Source of the DNA: Sepioteuthis lessoniana
Taxonomy: Eukaryota; Mollusca; Cephalopoda; Myopsida; Loliginidae
Reading direction: 5' to 3'
NCBI GenBank assembly: GCA_963585895.1
Contig: CAUZXS010002453.1
Span: 62,001 to 126,000, forward strand
DNA: 64,000 bases
Below the pieces are notes generated by a model that ran no database searches, was not told the origin of the DNA, and saw only the letters and a list, made by a program, of their open reading frames with translations. Below, piece after piece: positions 61,901-64,000 of this stretch. How positions within the stretch are numbered: position 1 is the stretch's first letter; the number at the start of each line of letters is the position of its first letter. Both the position numbers and the translations under genes were made by a program.

Positions 61901-64000
61901 GTGGCGTGGTACTGGCAGGAACAATTGTAGATACAGTTGTGGGCACAGTCTTTGCTGTAGTCACAGCAGGAACAACGGTTGTTGCTATGATGATAAAAAA
62001 GAAGAATCGTATGCATGTCTGTTAGAATGGAAGTTCTCATTGACAGCTATTTAAAAATGGATTGAAATGAAAGTGATATAGAAAAGCAAAGACATCGTTA
62101 TAAATTCATTGGAAATGTAAGTGGTAGTTGTTTTGCTTTTAAAGTAGGAAACTTTCATAGAATGAAACTAAAAGATATATGGGAAGAAATAATCGACTGG
62201 CGAGGGAAGATCAATAAGTCTTTAGAATTATACTGTTACTGCACTTAATAATAGAAAGGGATCAAACGATGGGAAGGCAAAAAGGAATAGGTAGAAAGAC
62301 TCACTAGATTCCTTGATACATATTTTAGTAGAGACTTTCACTACAACAGGTTTTGTTGGATCCAAAGGAACAATTGTGATTTTCAGGGCAGTGTTATCTG
62401 TACCGGGCGGAATAGTGACAGGCTTGTCAGGCGATGATGTAATTTTAGGTACTACTGGTGGCACGACTTCTGCAGGTGTAGTAGCTGCACCTGGTGCAAC
62501 ACCGCCAGCAGCTGGGGTAGTTGCTGCACCTGGTGCACCTGGTAGAATTCCAGCGGGAGTACCTCCGACGCCGGGTGCAACTCCACCTGGAGTAGTGGCA
62601 GCTCCAGCTGGTGCTGGGGTAGTTGTCTGTGAAAAGAAAAAAAAAGTTTTAATTGCATAAGCTCAACGAGAAACTATAGCTAAAAACCTATGTGTCCAAA
62701 ACAGTTAGTAATGTATTGTAGTGAAATATCTTGCTGCTTCTACGTCGATATGCAAGCGATTCTTGTAAATCTATAGAGTATATGAACAGAAGAGCGGGTA
62801 CTTTGTTTACATTTAACTGATGCTTTGCAATCTATCTACAACAGTGAATATTAAGAAGAATTAGATGATTGAACAAGTATCTGATTTAATAACTGAACAC
62901 TGAACGCTGTTAGGTAAGCGATAGTTGTTTTCCATGTTTGTAGAAAAACTAGTTACTTGCAAACATAGGATGAACTTGTGCTTTGTGAAAGCTATATGGA
63001 AATGATTTTTGCTTTTCGGTGATACTCTAAATAAATAGAGAGAAATATTACTACTGTAGAGGGCAGTTGTGTTCTTGTTATTGAATATAATGTGAAGAGC
63101 CCTTTGTTTGTGTAGGTGATTTTGCATGATTCTGTTTAACCTGTGTCGTAGGTAAATTAGGCTGTACGTTTAAATTGTTAGTCATGTGTGCTTGTTTTTG
63201 ACATGTAAAATTTATTAGTTTTTCCAGACACTAGCCTGCATTAATTGAAGGATGCTAAGATAGAGGTGTTGACTTGGGTATTGAAATATAGTTTAAGGTG
63301 GCAGTTTACCTGAGGTGCTTTGATCAACTCAACTACGTATTCTTTGACGTTTATTGGATCGACTAGCTGAACAACACCACCAGCTTCAAGATCCTTTCCA
63401 ACTGTAAGTGTGGCCACTCTGTCTTCTGGTGTTAGTGTTATCCAACCAGGACCTGTGGGTCTGATATCTCCTGGATTTCCCGTTGGATTTGGTTCCAGTG
63501 TGATAGCACTGTCTGGTAGTAGAGTATCATCTTCCATTTCGTCCACAAGTGGGCATGTTGCTACAAAGAACATATTTATAGGTTGAAATTGACTGTCCAT
63601 ACATATATATAAGAGATGTCAACTATTAGCACCAATAGACTCTGTTCTTTATAAAGCGGAGCGATATTTGACCAAAGGAAATATAACTGATCTATAGTGT
63701 TAAAGTTGATAAACATGCAAATATCCGAAAGGATTAACAACTTATGACAAGAGATTAGGAAGAATGTTAGTAGATAGATTAGTTTAAGAAATCATATGGC
63801 ATAAAAAATATCTTTTTTTGGAAGTGAATTGCCGAGAGTTTAAAGGTGAAGAGAATAGTTTCATTTCATGCAGTTGAAGAGTGATAGGATTGTATAGGCT
63901 ATAATTTGTGTTGTGCCTCTATATGAATATAGATAATGTAAAATCGGTATTTACGTAGTGGCGTGGTACTGGCAGGAACAATTGTAGATACAGTTGTGGG
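1..64000 (-). CDS. Interior of one giant mucin-like gene with about 21 two-cysteine domains and Thr/Pro linkers (multi-exon, both ends missing)
   Basis: Exons listed below join in one frame from 64000 down to 1. The order is linker C (phase 1/1), domain half A (phase 1/0), domain half B (phase 0/1), repeated. C ends in one base of a codon and A supplies two; A ends on a full codon before GTAA; B ends in one base before GTGAGT or GTAAGT. Summed exon length is about 21,629 nt. Each A exon has one Cys (for example TCPLVDEM) and each B exon one Cys (KICIKES, KICAKKS); the linkers have none, so one disulphide per domain is likely. The A motif C-x(5)-GM/EM-x-D-x(4)-PD-x-x-I, the Trp and the V-x-I/L-x-VG strand resemble F5/8 type C (discoidin) domains; this is pattern matching, not a search result. 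No transmembrane segment is visible. Likely role (inference): secreted, O-glycosylated mucus, egg-coat or surface protein. Confidence 0.75.
3640..4500 (+). pseudogene. Degenerate non-LTR retrotransposon (reverse transcriptase C-terminal part)
   Basis: Lies in the intron 3275-4590, opposite to the host gene. The plus strand shows the reverse-transcriptase active-site box YADD at 3682-3693, followed by [20 protein letters not shown]. An in-frame TAG at about 3790 then separates it from the stretch [20 protein letters not shown] (in 3796-3993). Further pieces ([14 protein letters not shown], then [12 protein letters not shown], then [14 protein letters not shown]) follow in shifted frames to about 4480. 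These match the conserved order seen in animal LINE ORF2 tails of the type with LVDQFTYLG and [10 protein letters not shown]. Stops and frameshifts show it is dead. The exact clade is uncertain. Confidence 0.75.
4591..7988 (-). CDS. Cassette 21 (last full one in the window): linker C, domain halves A and B
   Basis: Exons in transcript order: C 7821-7988 (168 nt), A 6383-6642 (260 nt), B 4591-4726 (136 nt). C is the longest of the left-block linkers, with an extra LASTTPVPP stretch before its TTPG end. A begins [17 protein letters not shown] and ends at TTGAAG before GTAAGAAG. B reads [19 protein letters not shown] and ends with VCAKKS before GTAAGTAA. It is the most divergent domain in the left block. 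The A-B intron (1,656 bp) carries a SINE and a mariner remnant that sits only about 30 bp from the 5' splice site of exon A. Confidence 0.85.
5455..5710 (-). repeat. tRNA-derived SINE remnant (family 2)
   Basis: On the minus strand a tRNA-like head is visible: TAATGAGTAGAGTGTTTAC resembles an A box, and GGGGTTCAATCCCCAG resembles a B box and T-loop. A body follows that also occurs at 35095-35225 in the other orientation (shared ATAAGGTAATGATCAAGGG and GGGAAAGGAGTA motifs). The cloverleaf is not intact enough for a functional tRNA. Confidence 0.65.
5818..6353 (-). mobile_element. Internally deleted mariner/SETMAR-like DNA transposon
   Basis: Terminal inverted repeats of about 30 bp: left at 5819-5848 contains AGTTTTGCAATATTTTGGTA; right at 6323-6352 contains TACCAAAATATTCCAAAACT. 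Minus-strand fragments read [18 protein letters not shown] and, after frameshifts, a stretch resembling VSGELGISQSSVxRHL. That is the N-terminal helix-turn-helix part of mariner transposases. The catalytic DDD half is absent. It sits in the A-B intron of cassette 21. Confidence 0.75.
7070..7690. repeat. Composite SINE-derived segment with an internal short tandem array
   Basis: 7070-7135 is a reversed SINE tail (GGCATATCAACCTTTCTAGG, TTATTTAATGCC). 7150-7440 holds about six degenerate copies of CAGTTCTATTTCAAACAAT followed by TCAGTTTAGCATAAGTA. 7445-7600 is a SINE body (CTATTTGACC, AGAGTAGACCTGGGAGCAATGG, GGTACTCTGCATTCCCCAAA split over several words) also found at 22795-22950 and, reversed, at 27100-27235. 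All of it is intronic. Confidence 0.6.
8170..9754 (-). CDS. Cassette 20: left-block domain and linker
   Basis: Exons: C 9602-9754 (153 nt), A 8489-8745 (257 nt), B 8170-8305 (136 nt). A reads [17 protein letters not shown], then DDIRPGNTW and RYVEITVG. B reads [20 protein letters not shown] and ends with TKICAKKS before GTAAGT. C is Thr/Ala/Pro-rich ([18 protein letters not shown]) and ends CTCCAG before GTATTTC. The A protein sequence is identical to five other copies, and the 183-bp A-B intron is also nearly identical. Confidence 0.88.
9936..12390 (-). CDS. Cassette 19: left-block domain and linker
   Basis: Exons: C 12238-12390, A 10255-10511, B 9936-10071. Lengths and phases equal cassette 20. 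The C-A intron (10512-12237) is 1,726 bp. Its right part (about 11330-12237) is homologous to 17080-17966 upstream of cassette 17, marking a paralogous block. Confidence 0.88.
12572..14451 (-). CDS. Cassette 18: left-block domain and linker
   Basis: Exons: C 14299-14451, A 12891-13147, B 12572-12707. The C acceptor uses TTTCTGCAG where most sisters use TTTTTCTAG. Sense coding of A is the same as in cassettes 15-17, 19 and 20. The C-A intron (13148-14298) contains a complete SINE with target-site duplication. Confidence 0.88.
13573..13815 (+). repeat. Full-length tRNA-derived SINE (family 1) with target-site duplication
   Basis: The head (GTGTCCTCATAGTGTAATGG, then GGGAGTTTGTACTCCAG) has A-box and B-box-like segments. 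The body has CTCCTTATCCTCCCAGC, and the 3' end has GGTTGATATGCCATTAAAC followed by an AAACCAAACC tail. It is flanked by the direct repeat AAAGGAAG (13565-13572 and 13816-13823). Paralogous introns at about 9110-9135 and 19270-19300 lack it, so it inserted after the cassettes duplicated. Confidence 0.85.
14632..18119 (-). CDS. Cassette 17: left-block domain with a LINE-bearing C-A intron
   Basis: Exons: C 17967-18119, A 14951-15207, B 14632-14767. C again uses the TTTCTGCAG acceptor. The C-A intron 15208-17966 is 2,759 bp, stretched by a LINE fragment. Splice phases match the other left cassettes. Confidence 0.86.
15690..16850 (+). pseudogene. CR1/Jockey-like LINE fragment (reverse transcriptase C-terminal region)
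   Basis: Plus-strand remnants in order: [16 protein letters not shown] (compare the D-F-S-K-A-F-D-x-V-x-H block of reverse transcriptases), then degraded sequence around 15900-16080 including a weak FDINK*FTQ block (compare INDLP). A longer open piece at 16262-16603 has [31 protein letters not shown] and [20 protein letters not shown] tail to about 16840 includes [10 protein letters not shown]. Multiple stops and frameshifts make it non-functional. Confidence 0.75.
18300..19909 (-). CDS. Cassette 16: left-block domain and linker
   Basis: Exons: C 19757-19909, A 18618-18874, B 18300-18435. The exon A protein equals its sisters. The intron just after A is slightly diverged (AATATATAGATAATG in place of AAAATATCCAGATAATG), so this copy is a little older or escaped the last homogenisation. 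Confidence 0.88.
20091..21129 (-). CDS. Cassette 15: left-block domain with a short linker
   Basis: Exons: C 21049-21129 (81 nt), A 20410-20666, B 20091-20226. This C is the shortest in the window. It has an [20 protein letters not shown] composition and ends CTCCAG before GTATCTC. It joins the 220-nt B exon upstream (24088) to the first left-type A exon. Confidence 0.86.
22660..23035 (+). repeat. SINE-derived segment (family shared with 7070-7690)
   Basis: It starts with a reversed SINE-tail motif (GGCATGTCAACCTATCTAAGG). It then has CTATTTGACCTGTAGG, GAGTGGACCAGGGAGCAATG, GGGGTACTCCACATTCC and CCAGATGCAATTTAGTGTC, in the same order as in the segment near 7450-7600. Confidence 0.6.
23492..23640. 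repeat. 38-bp tandem repeat, about four copies
   Basis: Copies start at 23492, 23530, 23568 and 23606, exactly 38 bp apart. The core is GGACAATATAATCGAATATA followed by ATTCTAAATAGAAACTGC, with a few substitutions per copy. Confidence 0.85.
23840..23925 (-). repeat. tRNA-like SINE head fragment
   Basis: The minus strand has CTCGAGTTCAAATCCTAGTC, a good B-box/T-arm match, preceded by GGCGTTTGTAGAAATGGGCA. No complete cloverleaf is evident. Probably the Pol III promoter of a decayed SINE. Confidence 0.5.
24088..25922 (-). CDS. Domain 14: intermediate-type A and B exons just after the mega linker
   Basis: Exons: A 25678-25922 (245 nt) and B 24088-24307 (220 nt). A reads [19 protein letters not shown], then [10 protein letters not shown] and RVATIVIG, and ends ACAGAA before GTAAGTTT. 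B opens with [18 protein letters not shown], then [20 protein letters not shown], and ends with KICVKET before GTAAGT. It shares sequence features with the right block (SAITLEP, DIRP-x-GPGW) but has a B exon of middle length. The 3' splice site of B is preceded by an 11-C run. Confidence 0.85.
24400..24605 (+). repeat. SINE family 1 copy, plus orientation
   Basis: Contains GAGTTCGAACACCAATCGC (B box), GAGCCTCCTTATCTTTCCAG, GGCATTAAATAACCCACGAA and the 3' end ATGCCATTAAACAAAGAAAC followed by CAAACC. It abuts an inverted copy. Confidence 0.75.
24606..24775 (-). repeat. SINE family 1 copy, minus orientation (tail-to-tail with the previous)
   Basis: Reads in reverse: TACCTTTCCCAACGGTATTT, GAACGTAATAGTCCAACTGG, AATTCGAACTCG (B box) and TAGCTATTATGCCCC (A-box side). 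The 3' tail is lost at the junction near 24606. Confidence 0.7.
24985..25487 (+). mobile_element. Second internally deleted mariner/SETMAR-like transposon
   Basis: The left inverted repeat has AGTTTTGCAATATTTTGGTA at 24991-25010; the right has TACCAAAATATTGCAAAACT at 25453-25472. Plus-strand pieces read [10 protein letters not shown] and, one frame over, [18 protein letters not shown], then [15 protein letters not shown] and [11 protein letters not shown]. This is the mariner N-terminal DNA-binding region. The catalytic half is missing, as in the copy at 5818-6353. Confidence 0.8.
26082..26676. mobile_element. Solo LTR of a retrotransposon (595 bp)
   Basis: It begins TGTTGAGGAG and ends CGATACAACA, with TGTTG/CAACA as terminal inverted repeats. 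It is flanked by the 5-bp direct repeat GAAAC (26077-26081 and 26677-26681). The interior is GC-richer than the intron around it, with no coding sequence. It is consistent with recombination between two LTRs of a Ty3/gypsy- or BEL-type element; the clade cannot be told from the LTR alone. Confidence 0.8.
26745..26905 (-). repeat. SINE family 1 fragment, minus orientation
   Basis: Contains GGGAGGATAAGGGAGTTCC, TACCTTTCTCAAATGTATTAG and TAGTTCAAATTCGCTTAC (degenerate B box), in the order of the reversed family-1 body. It is followed by an A/C-rich low-complexity run (26917-26990). Confidence 0.6.
26917..26990. repeat. AAAAC-type simple repeat
   Basis: A run of AAAAC, AAAAAC and similar units, directly after the SINE fragment. 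Confidence 0.9.
27100..27236 (-). repeat. SINE-body fragment (same family as near 7450 and 22800)
   Basis: On the minus strand: CTATTTGGCCCATAGATGGG, ACCCTAAAAC, AGAGTGGACCTGGGAGTAAT and GAGGTACTCCACATTCCCC. Same word order as the two plus-strand copies. Confidence 0.65.
27250..28180 (-). pseudogene. 3' end of a restriction-endonuclease-type LINE (R4/Dong-like) with TAA tails
   Basis: Sense is minus. From about 28010 downward, frame-shifted pieces read [20 protein letters not shown], then [49 protein letters not shown], then [14 protein letters not shown] and [11 protein letters not shown]. This is the C-terminal zinc-knuckle and endonuclease arrangement of non-LTR elements with an RLE domain. 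The 3' end runs to a (TAA)n tract at 27250-27280, typical of R4/Dong-type ends. A second partial 3' end (ATCGGCTAGAATACTTAG) and TAA/CAA tail occurs at 28040-28180, so two truncated copies are nested. Confidence 0.7.
28538..34174 (-). CDS. Mega linker exon: about 1,879 residues of Thr-Thr-Pro-Ala-Pro mucin repeats
   Basis: The acceptor AG is at 34175-34176 (sense CGTTACAG before CAACTACAACTACTACTCTG). The donor follows GTTGCAG before GTATATATC, with the last exon base at 28538. Length is 5,637 nt, divisible by three, phase 1 at both ends, so it is a C-type linker expanded to giant size. The sense frame has no stop. It is almost entirely a 7-residue unit TTPAPG/A-x (21 bp), usually as a 14-residue dimer (42 bp). 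It has no Cys; Thr and Pro dominate, as in PTS domains that carry dense O-glycans. Neighbours on both sides are the two intermediate domains with 220-nt B exons. Two other frames and the opposite strand are also open over thousands of bases; these are by-products of the period being a multiple of three. Confidence 0.88.
28550..34130. repeat. 21/42-bp minisatellite within the mega exon, with 315- and 378-bp higher-order repeats
   Basis: The plus-strand unit is GGAGCTGGGGTAGTTGCGCC followed by TGGTGCTGGTGTTGTTGCAGCT. Rare variants recur at fixed distances: GTGATGGC(G/C) at 30886 and 31201 and at 31075 and 31390 (315 bp, 15 x 21). ACTGCTGGGGCTGG at 32863 and 33241, and TGCTATAGCTGG at 32991 and 33369, are 378 bp apart (18 x 21). 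Confidence 0.9.
34175..36631. other. Long intron (2,457 bp) before the mega exon
   Basis: 34460-34960 is a GC-rich island-like piece (GCGGGCGAGCGCGGGCGG, a TGACGTCA palindrome at 34693-34700, AATAAAAAGG near 34912) that could be LTR- or SINE-derived; I cannot identify it. 35095-35225 is a SINE fragment. 35281-35361 and 35801-35880 are diverged direct repeats (both contain CAACAGCTAC and TTATAATTTATACAGGTTTA), and 34278-34315 resembles 35897-35930. The rest shows nothing recognisable. Confidence 0.5.
35095..35225 (+). repeat. SINE family 2 fragment, plus orientation
   Basis: Contains ATTATAAGGTATGGATCAAG, TAAAGTAGAACAATCTAGGG and AAAGGAGTAACGTCCTCCC in the order found, reversed, at 5455-5600. 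The tRNA-like head is absent. Confidence 0.6.
36632..38628 (-). CDS. Cassette 13: intermediate-type, just before the mega linker
   Basis: Exons: C 38494-38628 (135 nt), A 37475-37725 (251 nt), B 36632-36851 (220 nt). A reads [19 protein letters not shown] and later [17 protein letters not shown] starts [18 protein letters not shown], then [19 protein letters not shown], and ends with KFCIKKS before GTAAGTTT. C is longer than in the other right-block cassettes. B has the same length as the B exon of domain 14, although their linker parts differ in sequence. Confidence 0.86.
37745..37775. repeat. (TA)n microsatellite
   Basis: Runs of TATATATA in the C-A intron of cassette 13; a second, longer one lies at 37891-37941. 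Confidence 0.95.
37891..37941. repeat. (TA)n microsatellite
   Basis: About 45 bases of alternating TA with one TATG interruption, in the same intron as the previous one. Confidence 0.95.
38672..38938 (+). other. Antisense open frame in the B-C intron, repeated and mostly broken in sister introns
   Basis: The plus strand is open for 88 codons ([20 protein letters not shown] at the start). The same frame is open at 50982-51203 and 57144-57365 and broken by TGA (GGATTGAAATGA) in most other copies. No domain is recognised. Probably a fossil carried along with the cassette rather than a gene. Confidence 0.3.
38949..40666 (-). CDS. Cassette 12: right-block type, domain with Pro-rich insert
   Basis: Exons: C 40580-40666 (87 nt), A 39957-40207 (251 nt), B 38949-39270 (322 nt); 660 nt or 220 residues per cassette. 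C reads [19 protein letters not shown], then [10 protein letters not shown] reads [19 protein letters not shown], then [10 protein letters not shown] and VATLTVG. B opens with [15 protein letters not shown] and more Gly/Ala/Pro, then [17 protein letters not shown] sequence, and ends with KICIKES before GTGAGTC. Private changes: QTLEDR in A and GTENTALK in B. Confidence 0.88.
39466..39888 (-). other. Sense-strand open frame in the A-B intron, found in several cassettes
   Basis: 140 codons are open here, and 83-136 codons in homologous introns (for example 45655-46065, 51816-52226, 43750-44001). They share [14 protein letters not shown] and FTLYSI words. The frame is separate from exon A and shorter or shifted elsewhere. 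No known family is recognised. Confidence 0.3.
40988..42714 (-). CDS. Cassette 11: right-block type
   Basis: Exons: C 42628-42714, A 41992-42242, B 40988-41309. Same lengths and phases as cassette 12. A has QTPEDR; B has GTDNTALK and the EVVPP form at the end of the insert. Confidence 0.88.
43036..44778 (-). CDS. Cassette 10: right-block type
   Basis: Exons: C 44692-44778, A 44046-44296, B 43036-43357. Private residues: [15 protein letters not shown] in A, GTDNTGLK in B and GGVVPGVGG in the insert. It is the most distinct member among the regular right-block copies. Confidence 0.88.
45099..46820 (-). CDS. Cassette 9: right-block type, part of the 6.16-kb duplication (left copy)
   Basis: Exons: C 46734-46820, A 46110-46360, B 45099-45420. 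B carries GGVEPGVGG (Glu in place of Ala) and the EIVPP form. It is matched by cassette 6 at an offset of 6,161 bp. Confidence 0.88.
47142..48877 (-). CDS. Cassette 8: right-block type, 6.16-kb duplication (left copy)
   Basis: Exons: C 48791-48877, A 48146-48396, B 47142-47463. A has LTPEDR; B has [12 protein letters not shown] in the insert. Paired with cassette 5 at an offset of 6,162 bp. Confidence 0.88.
49198..50938 (-). CDS. Cassette 7: right-block type, 6.16-kb duplication (left copy)
   Basis: Exons: C 50852-50938, A 50207-50457, B 49198-49519. A ends with [11 protein letters not shown] (Phe where others have Tyr). The acceptor of B reads CTTTACACAG rather than CTTTTCACAG. Paired with cassette 4. 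Confidence 0.88.
51260..52982 (-). CDS. Cassette 6: right-block type, 6.16-kb duplication (right copy)
   Basis: Exons: C 52896-52982, A 52271-52521, B 51260-51581. Near-identical to cassette 9, including the private GGVEPGVGG. The C-A intron differs in a small patch (about 52790-52850). Confidence 0.88.
53304..55039 (-). CDS. Cassette 5: right-block type, 6.16-kb duplication (right copy)
   Basis: Exons: C 54953-55039, A 54308-54558, B 53304-53625. Differs from cassette 8 by an Ala-to-Ser change in the insert (TTPSEIVPP). Confidence 0.88.
55360..57100 (-). CDS. Cassette 4: right-block type, 6.16-kb duplication (right copy)
   Basis: Exons: C 57014-57100, A 56369-56619, B 55360-55681. Same [11 protein letters not shown] and CTTTACACAG acceptor as cassette 7. 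Confidence 0.88.
57422..59927 (-). CDS. Cassette 3: right-block type with an insertion in the A-B intron
   Basis: Exons: C 59841-59927, A 59196-59446, B 57422-57743. The A-B intron (57744-59195, 1,452 bp) is about 770 bp longer than in the sister cassettes because of the segment at 58261-59020. The first part of B matches cassettes 6 and 9 (GGAACTATTG), the last part matches cassettes 4 and 7. Confidence 0.87.
58261..59020. mobile_element. 760-bp insertion of unknown type with putative TACGT target duplication
   Basis: Comparison with sister introns (about 686 bp) locates the extra DNA between TACGT at 58256-58260 and TACGT at 59021-59025. The insert has a different base composition from the intron and includes a GC-richer part (58780-58960, for example GGGACGACCAGAGGCACGTC). 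No convincing coding region, tRNA head or TG...CA ends are visible. Confidence 0.6.
59196..63560. repeat. 2,057-bp tandem duplication of a single cassette
   Basis: 60248-61252 and 62305-63309 match nearly base for base at an offset of 2,057. The flanking A exons (59196, 61253, 63310) and following C-A introns also match. Confidence 0.92.
60248..61984 (-). CDS. Cassette 2: right-block type, 2,057-bp duplication
   Basis: Exons: C 61898-61984, A 61253-61503, B 60248-60569. The A-B intron and B exon are practically identical to those of cassette 1. Confidence 0.88.
62305..64000 (-). CDS. Cassette 1: right-block type, C exon cut by the window edge
   Basis: Exons: C 63955-64000 (only the last 46 nt are in the window), A 63310-63560, B 62305-62626. 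B has [10 protein letters not shown] (Ile where all others have Val), the one coding change I can see against cassette 2. Transcription enters the window here, so the N-terminal part of the protein lies to the right. Confidence 0.86.

Noticed and set aside
39044..62660. Plus-strand frames of 112-123 codons beginning [20 protein letters not shown]
   Set aside because: These are the reverse complement of exon B in each right-block cassette and end near the splice acceptor.

Overview
The window is eukaryotic, AT-rich, intron-bearing DNA. I read it as most of the interior of one very large minus-strand gene for a mucin-like secreted protein. The mobile-element debris (tRNA-derived SINEs ending in an AAACCAAACC-type tail, SETMAR/mariner-like remnants, several LINE clades) looks most like a coleoid cephalopod, probably an octopus. 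That is inference from repeat style, not proof. No start codon, signal peptide, stop codon or poly(A) end of the gene is inside the window: it starts to the right of 64000 and ends to the left of 1.

The gene is built from a three-exon cassette, read right to left. A linker exon C is rich in Thr, Pro, Ala and Val and is flanked by phase-1 introns. Exon A (245-260 nt, phase 1 to 0) holds the first half of a two-cysteine domain, and exon B (136, 220 or 322 nt, phase 0 to 1) holds the second half. Every junction I checked keeps frame. I place 21 A exons, 21 B exons and 22 C-type linkers (two cut by the window edge), about 21.6 kb of coding sequence or about 7,200 residues. The A+B domain has one Cys near each end, a GM/EM-x-D-x-x-x-x-PD-x-x-I motif after the first Cys, a conserved Trp and a hydrophobic strand before VG. 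This resembles a divergent discoidin (F5/8 type C) beta-sandwich, but I cannot confirm it without a profile search.

Region by region: 1-3274 is a huge linker exon, running off the window, made of a 126-bp (42-residue) tandem repeat. 4591-21129 holds seven cassettes of a 'left' type with short B exons; six of the A/B pairs are almost identical, introns included. 24088-25922 is one intermediate cassette. 28538-34174 is a 5,637-nt linker exon coding for about 1,879 residues of 7-residue Thr-Thr-Pro-Ala-Pro repeats. 36632-38628 is a second intermediate cassette. 38949-64000 holds twelve cassettes of a 'right' type, where the B exon gained a 50-60 residue Pro/Thr/Gly/Ala stretch inside the domain. 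The right block carries a 6.16-kb three-cassette tandem duplication (about 45037-51197 and 51198-57359) and a nearly perfect 2,057-bp single-cassette duplication (about 59.2-63.3 kb).

The long introns hold the mobile DNA: a YADD reverse-transcriptase remnant (3.6-4.5 kb), two internally deleted mariner-type elements (5.8-6.35 and 24.99-25.49 kb), a CR1/Jockey-like LINE fragment (15.7-16.85 kb), a restriction-endonuclease-type LINE 3' end with a TAA tail (27.25-28.1 kb), a solo LTR with a 5-bp target duplication (26082-26676), several SINEs, and a 760-bp unidentified insert (58.26-59.02 kb). The plausible product is a giant O-glycosylated gel-forming or surface protein: cysteine-paired globular domains joined by mucin-type linkers, evolving by exon-cassette duplication and repeat expansion.
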